DNA from: Megalobrama amblycephala
Taxonomy: Eukaryota > Chordata > Actinopteri > Cypriniformes > Xenocyprididae
Length of the DNA: 64,000 bases
Assembly: GCF_018812025.1 (NCBI RefSeq)
Contig: NC_063054.1
Coordinates: 5,112,582-5,176,581 of the forward strand
Direction of reading: 5' to 3'
Shown piece by piece: positions 46,309-54,834 of this stretch; the stretch's first letter is position 1; every line of letters starts with the position of its first letter. A program made the position numbers and the translations under genes. Under the pieces are notes generated by a model. The model saw only the letters and a program-made list of their open reading frames with translations, was not told where the DNA came from and did not search any database.

Positions 46309-46759
46309 TTAAAGACACTAGCCAGTGTCGGGCCAGTGCGAGCCAGGGCTTTCCGTGGGCTAGGCTAGGCTAATAGCCTCAGACCTGTAGCACCGAGCCA
46401 AAAATCACGCTGCATTTCCACCGTCGGGCCAGAAGCTCTGCAGTGCTTCAACTAGCCCGTAACATACCTCTCTGGAACAACGTCACACAAACCCATCATT
46501 TCTCCAACAAATGAAAGTTTTATTAGAAAAATAATCAGAAAAATATCACTGGAAACTAGCGAGATCGTAAAGCAAACATGATAAAAGCGGCTGTTTGTTG
46601 CCATTTTTGTTTACTTAAAGTTTTAAAAACCCAAGCATCAGTGTTTTACCACATTTTTACAATAATAAGCGATAAATTGATCAAAATGAATTCATTTGTG
46701 TCAAGATTAAACAGAAATAAAGTGGTATTTACCACAAAAGAAAGAAGACACACGTCGTG
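46309..46759. other. Unassigned stretch
   Basis: A GC-richer block at 46320-46470 (AGCCAGGGCTTTCCGTGGGC) may be an old repeat. No gene. Confidence 0.4.
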
Positions 46760-47650
46760 TGTAACGAAGCGAGACTCAGGCACGGATCCATTTGCAAGCT
46801 TTATTAAAAGTGAGCGTGGTCGTACAGGCAGGGTCAAACAGGAACAAACAGGAACAGCAAGGGACAGGCAGAATTGTGGTCAGGATACAGGCAGTAGATC
46901 GGGGCAGGCAAATAGCTATCACAGGTCAGGAAACAATACACAGTCCAAAGGTAGGCCATGGGCAGCCATGGCGGGTCAGAGTCCGTAGATGACCACGGCG
47001 GGTTAGAATCCATAGATGACCACGGCAGGTCAGAGTCCATAGATGACCACGGCACCTGACACCCCGTGGCTGCCCGAGCCACCTGACCTGCTGTGGCTGC
47101 CCGAGTCACCTGACCTGCCGTGGTGCAATTATGGATCTAGCAGGATCAAGCCAGGCCCTTGTGAGTGCACTTTGTACCGTGTTCCAGAACGGGCGGCCGA
47201 TAGAGTGTTATGTGGAGTTTGTGGCTATTTGCCATCTCGCTCCAGTAGATGAATCCACCCTTATAGACTGCTTTTGGAGCGGACTGGATATGAAGATCGC
47301 TGAGTTGATGCCGTGGGAAAATGGCGGCTGGACCCTGGCTCAGTATATTGTTCTGGCCCTGCAGTTGTGCGGATCTTACTTCACCGTGGGTGAAGTGGAG
47401 GAGGATCCACCCTTAAAACATTTTTTGGAGGGGGGCCATACGGCCGAAGCTCATGTAGACCGCACCAGCAGTCAGCACCATCATGGTCTCTGGACCCCTC
47501 CGAGAGCGGAGAAGATTGTTGGCCAATGTGGACGATCCACCGCTGACTTCAGCTGTATGTGGCAATTGATGATTGGTGTGGAATGTGTGCATGTGACTGG
47601 CAGGGAGGATTATGGGAATTGAAGTCCAGGAACTGACAGGAATCATGACA
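46760..47650 (-). mobile_element. Small LTR element with inverted interior
   Basis: TCGTG is duplicated at 46755-46759 and 47651-47655. On the minus strand it starts TGTCATGATTCCTGTCAGTT and ends CTCGCTTCGTTACA, which are LTR termini of the same kind as the 50317 element, with AATAAA before the end. From 47049 to about 47545 the gag-like interior reads on the plus strand, opposite to the LTR parts. The two orientations of the same PWLP-type repeat meet near 47048. This looks like an internal inversion made during reverse transcription or self-integration. Confidence 0.8.
47131..47622 (+). pseudogene. Gag-like fragment in the inverted interior
   Basis: The open frame starts MDLAGSSQALVSALCTVF and shows ECYVEFVAICHLAPVDEST, LIDCFWSGLDMKIAELM and WTLAQYIVLALQLCGSYFTV, which parallel the gag-like domain of the 50798 gene block by block. 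After about residue 110 the frame leaves homologous gag and runs into inverted LTR sequence. It is therefore a truncated gag whose C-terminus is artefactual. 163 codons, no zinc knuckle. Confidence 0.7.
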
Positions 47651-47877
47651 TCGTGTCTGTTTCTGCTTATTTGTAGTCACAGCAGAGCTGATGCTCTCAT
47701 CAGATGCAGGTCGACACAGGCGCAACTTGTTACATGTAATATATGTAAAATATAATATATTCCAAAGAAATTAATATGAGTGGAAAATATTTTCTCCCTT
47801 CTGCCATGCGCTCTCTGTTCTTTGTGGTGTCTCCTCCTAGCAGTAACAATTGCAGCCATGTTGCAAAATGGGTTTAG
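47651..47877. other. Unassigned stretch
   Basis: AT-rich DNA next to the small LTR element. Nothing recognised. Confidence 0.4.
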
Positions 47878-48172
47878 ACATGCTTTTTTGGGGCGTTATA
47901 TAATGGCGCAAATACCAGCAATTTGACTAGCGCAAACATTAGTAAACTGCGTTGCGTGATTCATTTAAATACTCTCCTCCCATAAATTCTGCGACAGAAA
48001 GGGAAACTCCTACAAATGCATATGCAATAAAGTCAGCCGCAAAAACAACTCAGTCCATGTCTTTTTTAGCGCTAATTTTCCACTGTGTGTCTTTAGTAAA
48101 TGCTGACAATAGTTTTTTAACGGCAAAAGAGGGTTTGCGCTGGCGCAAGCTGTTAGTAAATCGGGCCCTTAT
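47878..48172. mobile_element. Short element with TTAGTAAATCGGGCCC end
   Basis: The right end TTAGTAAATCGGGCCCTTA and inner TTTAGTAAATGCTGACAATAG resemble the element at 5015-5312. The left end is not clear. Confidence 0.55.
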
Positions 48173-48189
48173 ATTGAAATAATCATATT

Positions 48190-48345
48190 AGAATGATTTT
48201 TGAAGGATCATGTGACAGTGAAGACTGGAGTAATGATGCTGAAAATTCAGCTTTGTCTTTCCATTAATAAAATATGTTTTATAATAAATAAAAATGGAAA
48301 ACACATTTAAATTTTAATATTTCAAAATTTTACAGTGCAGCCTTG
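48190..48345 (-). repeat. Dispersed teleost repeat, copy 2 (inverted)
   Basis: GACTGGAGTAATGATGCTGA followed by AAAATTCAGC is the inverse of the sequence at 19185-19210. Non-coding. Confidence 0.7.
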
Positions 48346-48593
48346 GTCAACTCAGAATCTTCTTGAGAAAACTTCTGAACAGTCGTGTAGCCTTGAAATC
48401 ATGGCTAGGTGAAGACAAAGTTTCCAATGTTAATTTAAAAATTTATCAGAAAAATGTATAAGGAAATCTCACTCACTCAAGGTCTAATCTGAATCATGGC
48501 AAGTTGCAAATTTGTATATTTAAATGGGTGGCACTAAAAACATCTCTCAGAGAAACATTCCTCAAACTGCCTTTTAAAACTGTACTAGGTCTG

Positions 48594-48624
<31 letters not shown>

Positions 48625-49120
48625 AGGAGATAAAATATACTTCCACACATAAAAGGAGCAACATATGCAAAACATCACAGAGCAGACCACAAATCACAGA
48701 GTCTATAAACCCACCTTATTCTGGAGATAAAATGCTTTTTTAATTTAGTTTTTCTTAAAAAGAAATATTTCAAGCTATTATATTGTTTGCATGTCACATA
48801 CTAAAAGTTAATTATAAAGTGGATAATAGAATAGTTTCCATGTCTTTGTTCAAGTTCACTGATTAATTTTACTTTTTAAAAAAACAAAAAAAACATAGAG
48901 TATATAGATGATGTAAATGTAAGAAGGTTTCTTCAGTTTTATCACAAAACATTTTTTGAAAAGGAAAAAAGCAAATAGTCTATTCTAATGTACATCTAAT
49001 CATTCAAGCAGCTTTATATATTTAAATATTCAGAAATCATTCTTCTGACAGGTTCAGTCAGGGTCAAAAGACAAACTCTTCATCATTTTGGGACTTCACT
49101 GCCAAGCCGCTGCTCTTCTT
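48346..49120. other. Unassigned DNA, possible 3' UTR of a minus-strand gene
   Basis: It lies downstream of the stop of the candidate exon at 49121, so it may be its 3' UTR. It includes a poly-A run at 48594-48621. No other feature. Confidence 0.4.
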
Positions 49121-49260
49121 TCAGGACCCGAGGACATGAGTTCTTTCCCAGTGGGCCAGGGGGCTGTCAGAACCAATCATGTTGTTGGCCCCGAGGGCTC
49201 TGTCCAGAGGGATAACCTCATCGTGTTCCTGAGTGGTTAATATCCCAGCATGCTCTCTTG
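49121..49260 (-). CDS. Candidate terminal exon of an unidentified host gene
   Basis: On the minus strand a polypyrimidine-rich stretch and AG (49261-49262 on the plus strand) precede an open frame that ends with a TGA at 49121-49123. The frame reads REHAGILTTQ, then EHDEVIPLDRALGANN, then MIGSDSPLAHWERTHVLGS. Third codon positions are strongly C/G-rich (for example CTC GGG GCC AAC AAC), in sharp contrast to the AT-rich surroundings, and this is the usual look of a real vertebrate exon. An alternative acceptor is CAG at 49229-49231. I do not recognise the protein; the tail looks like the C-terminus of a cytoplasmic or membrane-protein tail. No partner exon is identified in the window. Confidence 0.5.
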
Positions 49261-49839
49261 CTCAGAGTTCAAGAGTAGAGATCAGACAGAATCAGGGCAT
49301 AACCGTGACAACTACTACACGCAATTCTTCATTATTCATACTTTTGCCTCATTAATATCACACAAGTGGTAAGAAGCAACTTCATCTCAGTCTGTTAAAC
49401 AACTTCATGAGCAGAAGCTTGTTTTCTGGTCTGGTCTGCAGAAGCAGTCAATAAAAATGAAGTCATTCCACTTTATAGTGTATTTAATCTTGATCATGAA
49501 AATGTAACATTATATTAACAGAGGTAAAATGGTTAGCCTTCATTTAGCAGGTTAAGGCCAGGCTCATACCAAGAACAAACTACAATGATAACAATAAACA
49601 TGAAAAAAAGAAAGCTGATAATAATAATGACACAGAAGAAGGATTTTGTTGGACACTAATATAGTTATTGTTACACCTTTAGCATACTACTGCGAGCTGG
49701 TTAAGAAAAGCTCTTTTGATTACCTACAAGGTATCGCACTAGGTTAGTTTTTTACAGGCAGTGAGGAGAGGGGTGCGATTCTGCTAGGATATAGGATCAT
49801 GAATGAAACCGCACCATTACTATTTTTTATTTATTTATT
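49261..49839. other. Unassigned DNA, possibly intron
   Basis: If the exon at 49121 is real, this is intron on the minus strand. No further exon-like segment is recognised. Confidence 0.4.
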
Positions 49840-50107
49840 TTTTTTGGTGTCTATTATTTTCATATCATATATTTTGGATAAACCAACCTAAATGTCACTA
49901 AAAAGCAAAAATTGTGCTTGATCACTTTGTTTGTCCGGCAGATGGTCTCTTCCTGATTCTACATATTTTGTTCATCATAATAATCTTCAAAAAAGAACAT
50001 CACTTTTATGAATTTTGAAGGCCAAATACAATCGCCTAAATAAAAAGCTAAACATATATGCTAAAAATGAACTACACCACGGTTGCATGACTTCAATTTC
50101 ACCACTA
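49840..50107 (+). repeat. Dispersed repeat R1, copy 2
   Basis: TTTTGTTCATCATAATAATC to GGTTGCATGACTTCAA matches 12410-12535. It directly abuts the TTAA element at 50108. Confidence 0.55.
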
Positions 50108-50440
50108 TTAAAGGGTTAGTTCACCCAAAAATGAAATTTCTGTCATTAATTACTCACCCTCATATCATTCCAAACCTGTAAGACCTTCATTCAACTTCGG
50201 AACACAAATTAAGATATATTTTTGATTAAATCCAAGAGGTTTTTTATCCCAAATAAAAAAAAAAAAAACAATGTAAGTACACAGCAAAATCCCCAGAGTT
50301 AAATCAACTCTGCTCATGTCATGATCACCGTCAGTTCCTCTCAGTTCACTACATTTCCCATCATCCTCTCTGCCAGTCACCTGCACACACTTCACACTAA
50401 TCTCTAATCACCACACCCAGCTGCAGTTCATTACCAGGAC

Positions 50441-50448
50441 TATAAAAG
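50441..50448 (+). promoter_or_regulatory. TATA-like box in the 5' LTR
   Basis: TATAAAAG, also present in altered form (ACATAAAAG) in the 3' LTR. It is the likely core promoter of the element. Confidence 0.5.
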
Positions 50449-50695
50449 TCTCTTACACACATCACCTCACGGCGAGGTCTTGTTTTCCCCAGTGTAACAT
50501 TTCCAAGCGTTTATCCTGTTTCCCTGTCTGTTCCGGTTCCGGTTCCTGTTACTGATCCCTGTCTGGTTCTACTGTTCTGTGATTGATAGCTGCCTGCCTT
50601 TTGACGACTGCCTGTTTTCTGACTATGATCCTGCCTGTCTCTGATGTTCCTGTTCGCCCCGTTTGACCATGCCTGTTCGACCACGCTCAACATTT

Positions 50696-50701
50696 AATAA
50701 A
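50696..50701 (+). terminator. Polyadenylation signal AATAAA in the 5' LTR
   Basis: AATAAA 42 bp before the LTR end. The same signal stands at 53108-53113 in the 3' LTR, where it would end the transcript. Confidence 0.6.
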
Positions 50702-50797
50702 GCTTTGCATGTGGATCTTACTCTGAGTCCCGCCTTCGTTACAGAAGACCTCGCCACACCAAGATCCATCAGCTTTGTTGGGCGTCCTAGTCCCAGC

Positions 50798-52393
50798 ATG
50801 GATCCCGCAACGCACCTTGTAAGCCTTCGTCAAGGTAACTGCACCCTGAAGGCACATATTCAGAGATTCCTGGACATTGCTCATTTTTCTGATTTACCAG
50901 ACTGTGCCCTCATTGACTTTTTTGCCTATGGATTAAACAAACCTCTTAAGGGGTATTTAATCGTTAATGGTCCCCGAGGGACCTTTATGGAATTCTTGGA
51001 CTTTGCCCTGCTTACCGTTGGTTCATGTTTTACTGTGGGTGTCGCGGGGAAATGCGACACCGCAGTGAATCATGTAATGGCCGCCGCATCAGAGAACACT
51101 CACAAAATGGCGGCCACTACAACATCAAGTCACGCCTCCGCTGATCGCCCAGATCCACGTCCTGTCTCCGCTGATCGCCCAGAGCCACGTCCTGTCTCCG
51201 CTGATCGCCCAGAGCCACGTCCTGTCTCCGCTGATCGCCCAGATCCACGTCATGTCTCCGCTGATCGCCCAGATCCACGTCATGTCTCCGCTGATCGCCC
51301 AGAGCCACGTTCTGTCTCCGCTGATCGCCCAGATCCATGTCATGACTCCGCTGATCACCCAGAGCCTCGTCACATCTTTGTTGATCGTCCAGAGCCAAGT
51401 CAAGTCCCCGCTGAACGTCCAGAATCACGTCACATCTCTGGATTCGTCCGAGAGTGGAGGAGGTTACGTTCCAGCATGAATGATCCTCCACTGACTACGG
51501 CACGAGCGGCTGGCATTCCTAAACCTCCGCCGGCCGCTTCGTTCTCAAGCCTGCCGGTCGCTACGCACTCAAGTTCGTCTGGTGCAATGCTCTCAAGTTC
51601 GTCTGGTGCAACGCTCTCAAGTTCGACTGTTGCAACGCTCTCAAGTACGCCGGTTGCAACGCACTCAAGTTCATCTGTTGCGACGCACTCAAATTCGGCG
51701 GTTGCGACGCACTCAAGTTCGCCGGTTGCAACGCATTCAAGTTCGCCGGTTGCAACGCACTCAAGTGCCCTGGACGCGATGGACAAGATGGCTGCTTTGC
51801 CAGTGCCCACGGGCAAGATGGCCGCCCCTTCGGTGCTTATGGATGTAGGGGGCATTCCAGCCATTGAGTCCGCTCCAGAACCCACTTCAGCCAGTGAGTC
51901 TGCTCCAGAACTCGCTCCGACTGGTGAACCATCGCCTCATCCTCGGAAGAGGAGGAGGAAGAGGAAGAAGGCTGTTTCCGTTCTTCAAGGCTCAGAAGCC
52001 TTTCAAGAGCACGCTGTGGGTCCGGAGACCACTCCAGAGGTCTCTCCTGCTCCGCCCAAGTGTCGTGCTCTGCCAGCAGCGCCCAAGCTTCTTGCTCTGC
52101 CAGCGCCGCCCAAGCTCCTAGCCCTGCCAGCACCGCCCAAGCTCCTAGCCCTGCCAGCGCCGCCTAAGCTTCTTGCTCTGCCAGCGCCGCCCAAGCTCCT
52201 AGCCCTGCCAGCGTCACCTAAGCTACTTGCTCTGCCAGCACCGCCCAAGCTTCTAGCCCTGCCACCGCCACCCAAACTCCTTGCTCTGCCAGCGCCACTC
52301 AGGCGTCTTGCCCTGCAGGGCGACGCCCAAACGCCTTGCCCTGCCGGCGCCACCCGAACTCCTTGCCCACAAACTCGCTATGGACTCCGTTGA
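50798..52393 (+). CDS. Gag-like protein with three tandem-repeat arrays
   Basis: I choose the ATG at 50798 (MDPATHLVSLRQGN) because it lies after the LTR and aligns with the start of related copies; the upstream ATG at 50663 is inside the LTR. Residues 1-90 form a gag-like helical domain (FLDIAHFSDLPDCALIDFF, FMEFLDFALL). Then come about ten 10-residue units of type SADRPEPRPV (51134-51430), about nine 8-residue units of type PVATHSSS (51554-51770), a basic run RKRRRKRKK near 51940-51968 that could be a nuclear-localisation or RNA-binding patch, and about ten 9-residue units of type LLALPAPPK (52066-52315). No zinc knuckle is seen. The frame stops at 52393, but a frame-3 reading continues the same protein to 52745, so one frameshift near 52320 has cut off the C-terminal PWLP-rich tail. 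Confidence 0.75.
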   Translation: MDPATHLVSLRQGNCTLKAHIQRFLDIAHFSDLPDCALIDFFAYGLNKPLKGYLIVNGPRGTFMEFLDFALLTVGSCFTVGVAGKCDTAVNHVMAAASENTHKMAATTTSSHASADRPDPRPVSADRPEPRPVSADRPEPRPVSADRPDPRHVSADRPDPRHVSADRPEPRSVSADRPDPCHDSADHPEPRHIFVDRPEPSQVPAERPESRHISGFVREWRRLRSSMNDPPLTTARAAGIPKPPPAASFSSLPVATHSSSSGAMLSSSSGATLSSSTVATLSSTPVATHSSSSVATHSNSAVATHSSSPVATHSSSPVATHSSALDAMDKMAALPVPTGKMAAPSVLMDVGGIPAIESAPEPTSASESAPELAPTGEPSPHPRKRRRKRKKAVSVLQGSEAFQEHAVGPETTPEVSPAPPKCRALPAAPKLLALPAPPKLLALPAPPKLLALPAPPKLLALPAPPKLLALPASPKLLALPAPPKLLALPPPPKLLALPAPLRRLALQGDAQTPCPAGATRTPCPQTRYGLR

Positions 52394-52629
52394 ATTCCCC
52401 AAGAACTTTTTTTGGGGGAGCAGTATACCTAAGGGTGGGGAGCTTGTGGGTGGGGACCCTGCACGGCTGCGACCATCAGTGGCTTCGGAATGGCTAGAAC
52501 CACCCATGGATTACGAACTCTTATGGCCGTTAGTGGACTCTGACCTGCCATGGCTGCTCAAGCCACCTGACCCGCCGTGGTTGCCCGTGACATCTGACCC
52601 GCCATGGCTGCCCGAGTTCCTGGAACCTG

Positions 52630-52687
52630 CATTGGAGATCCTGTTCCTGTCTGCATTAAGATCTCCAATGTACCCCCCCCCCCCCCC
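52630..52687 (+). other. 11-bp hairpin followed by C15 run
   Basis: CATTGGAGATC (52630-52640) and GATCTCCAATG (52660-52670) are exact inverses with a 19-base loop, followed by 15 C (52673-52687). It lies 35 bp upstream of the polypurine tract. Confidence 0.8.
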
Positions 52688-52721
52688 AGCTGTTCCTTTT
52701 ACGCCGCGAGGACGCGCCTTC

Positions 52722-52732
52722 GGGGAGGGGGG
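52722..52732 (+). promoter_or_regulatory. Polypurine tract
   Basis: GGGGAGGGGGG, five bases from the 3' LTR start. It is the expected primer site for second-strand synthesis. Confidence 0.7.
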
Positions 52733-52737
52733 CGTTA

Positions 52738-53155
52738 TGTCATGATCACCGTCAGTTCCTGTCAGTTCCCGGACTACATTTCCCATCATCCTCTCTGCCA
52801 GTCACCTGCACACACTTCACACTAATCACCAAACCCAGCTGCAGTTCATTACCAGGAACATAAAAGACTCTTACACACATCACCTCACGGTGAGGTCTTG
52901 TTTTCCCCAGTGTAACATTTCCAAGTGTTTATCCTGTTTCCCTGTCTGTTCCGGTTCCTGTTACTGATCCCTGTCTGGTTCTTCTGTTCTGTGATTGATA
53001 GCTGCCTGCCTTTTGACGACTGCCTGTTCTCTGACTACGATCCTGCCTGTCTCTGATGTTCCTGTTCACCCCGTTTGACCATGCCTGTACAACCACGCTC
53101 AACATTTAATAAAGCTTTGCATGTGGATCTTACTCTGAGTCCCGCCTTCGTTACA
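52738..53155 (+). repeat. 3' LTR (418 bp)
   Basis: Same TG..CA ends as the 5' LTR. Differences include a shortened CCGGTTCCGGTT motif and scattered substitutions. Confidence 0.92.
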
Positions 53156-53958
53156 GCTCAGAGTACATATGGTCCCTCTCTAAATAGTATTAAAGTAACA
53201 CTGAAGCAGAGTTAAAGTTAATGAGATAATTAAGGAATTAATTAAGTGATGATTGTGCATTAGTGATGAACACCTGCTGTTAACAAGCAGAATCACTGAA
53301 GAAAAGAGAAACACAAGAATTACAACTGACTTCAGTCACAGCCTTATTAATTGCTTAATTATCTCATTAACTTTAACTCTATTTCAGTGTTACTTTAACA
53401 CTATTTAGAGAGGGACCATATGTACTCTGAGCAGAGTTGATTTTAACTCTGGGGATTTTACTGTGTACCATCATTCCAGGTCCAGAAAAGTAGTAAAAAC
53501 ATCCTTAAAATATATGACTAAAGTGGTTCAAGCTTAATGTTATAAATTTGACAAGAATACTTTTTTTTTTTGCGTAAAAAATAACGACTTTATTCAACAA
53601 ATTCATCTCCTCCATGTCATTCTCCTATGCAATTTATGTTCAGCGCTTCCAGGTTCTAGATCAGAACGTGATTCAGTATTGACCGATGCTGTTCAGGTGA
53701 GCAGCACGATGCATGAATGTGATGCTGACGCATGAGCTGGATATATTTTGAGGAATGTCAGTAACCAAACAATTGATGGGATCCCATTGACTTCCATATA
53801 GTATTTATTCCATACTATGGAAGTCAACGGGGTCCAACAACTGTTTGGTTACCCACATTCTTCAAAATATCATCTTTTGTGTTCCTCAGAAGAAAGAAAT
53901 TCATACAGGTTTGGAACAACTTGAGGGTGAGTAAATGATGACAGAATTTTCCCTTTAA

Positions 53959-54834
53959 CCTCAAAGTAAAAATAGGTGCTAAAGTCTCATTTTGTGGTAC
54001 TAAAATTAAATTATTATAATCTTAATTCAAGTGATGAAGGATTTTGAAAGTCTGACAGTAATAAGTGTTGAATATTACAGTAAGGTTAACCCTGCCTGGC
54101 TTAAATGTTTGAAAAACATCTGTAAAATGCTATGATATCTAATAAATAAATAATTAAATAAAACCTTACTGTTAGATTTAACAGCAATAGCTGAGGGGAG
54201 AGGAAATATCTCCCATAGTGTTTATTTGTTGTTAACTGTTACAGACAATTAACTCCCAATTAATGTTAATAATTTGTTTAATTTTATTTTGCCTTCATAC
54301 TGTATAAAATAAAACAATAGGGCATTAGCAGCATTTTCAAATAAAATGTCAAAATTACAACTGTTGCATGTTGTTAAACTCCAGTATTTTAGATGTTTTA
54401 GTTTTAGGTGAAGTATTTTCCCTGATATTCTATAACATTCGCATCAGCCCTTACCTCTCCATTTTTGTAATCCAGGGAGAACAATCACACACACAATTGT
54501 GGTTCCTCACAGAGACACACATTTCCTCAGGCTCATAGATTTTCAGCATCTTCACTGTCTATAGATCAGCATAATGACTTGTGCATTGATGTCTGCTAAC
54601 TACCTGTCTCCTGTTCGAATTCCAGTTAGTGCTGAAAGGTGTAGCTAATTTACACCAAACAATTAATTCTGATGGGAAAACGTGTAGTTAAGGCTAACAA
54701 GTACAAGTCATGAAAACATTTAAGACAACCAGGACTTTATTATAATTTCGTACAGTGTTAGTTTTTTCCATTTTCTGTCATAACCCAAATTTATACAGCA
54801 GATTTTTGAAAGTTGGAGTGTGTTTGTTTTCAGA
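53959..54834. other. Unassigned AT-rich DNA
   Basis: No gene. No recognised repeat apart from short A/T runs. Confidence 0.45.

Larger units (their letters stand above)
50317..50743 (+). repeat. 5' LTR (427 bp)
   Basis: It starts TGTCATGATCACCGTCAG and ends CCGCCTTCGTTACA. It holds a TATA-like TATAAAAG and an AATAAA signal. Confidence 0.92.
52321..52745 (+). pseudogene. C-terminal tail of the gag-like protein, out of frame
   Basis: Frame 3 goes on with RLALPAPPELLAHKLAMDS, FPKNFFWGSSIPKGGELVGG and PWLLKPPDPPWLPV. The PWLP repeats also occur in the small element at 46979-47125. It is separated from the main frame by one base shift. The end, after PMYPPPPPAVP, is encoded by a C15 run, itself a likely slippage site. 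Confidence 0.6.
50317..53155 (+). mobile_element. Nearly complete gag-only LTR retrotransposon (2.84 kb)
   Basis: Two LTRs (50317-50743 and 52738-53155) with TG..CA ends flank a 2.0-kb interior. GCTCA is duplicated at 50312-50316 and 53156-53160. A purine tract, GGGGAGGGGGG, at 52722-52732 just before the 3' LTR fits a second-strand primer. The interior encodes only a gag-like protein with long repeat arrays. No protease, reverse transcriptase, RNase H or integrase motif is seen. By eye the LTRs differ at roughly a dozen substitutions plus three short indels, so the insertion is fairly young but not new. Inference: a non-autonomous passenger of a larger LTR family. Confidence 0.9.
50278..53467. 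mobile_element. Middle palindromic element (TACACAGTAAAATCCCC ends)
   Basis: The left tip TACACAGCAAAATCCCCAG and the right tip CTGGGGATTTTACTGTGTA are inverted, and GAGTTAAA..CAACTCTGCTCA follows in both. The right part 53156-53467 is itself a long palindrome centred near 53290. The LTR element sits 39 bp inside the left tip. Confidence 0.85.
50108..53958. mobile_element. Outer palindromic TTAA element of a three-level nest
   Basis: TTAAAGGGTTAGTTCACCC begins at 50108. The family's inner sequence resumes after the nested block (GTGGTTCAAGCTTAATGTTA, AATAACGACTTTATTCAACAA). The right end ACAGAATTTTCCCTTTAA is at 53941-53958. The right arm from about 53745 belongs to a different subfamily (same as 45999-46308), so the outer element is chimeric or two abutting copies. 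Confidence 0.75.

Noticed and set aside
51134..51430. Regular 30-bp repeats that could suggest a CRISPR array
   Set aside because: There are no unique spacers; units are contiguous coding repeats in a vertebrate element.
51117..52353. Several long minus-strand frames opposite the gag-like gene
   Set aside because: They are shadows of tandem repeats whose period is a multiple of three, which keeps all frames open.
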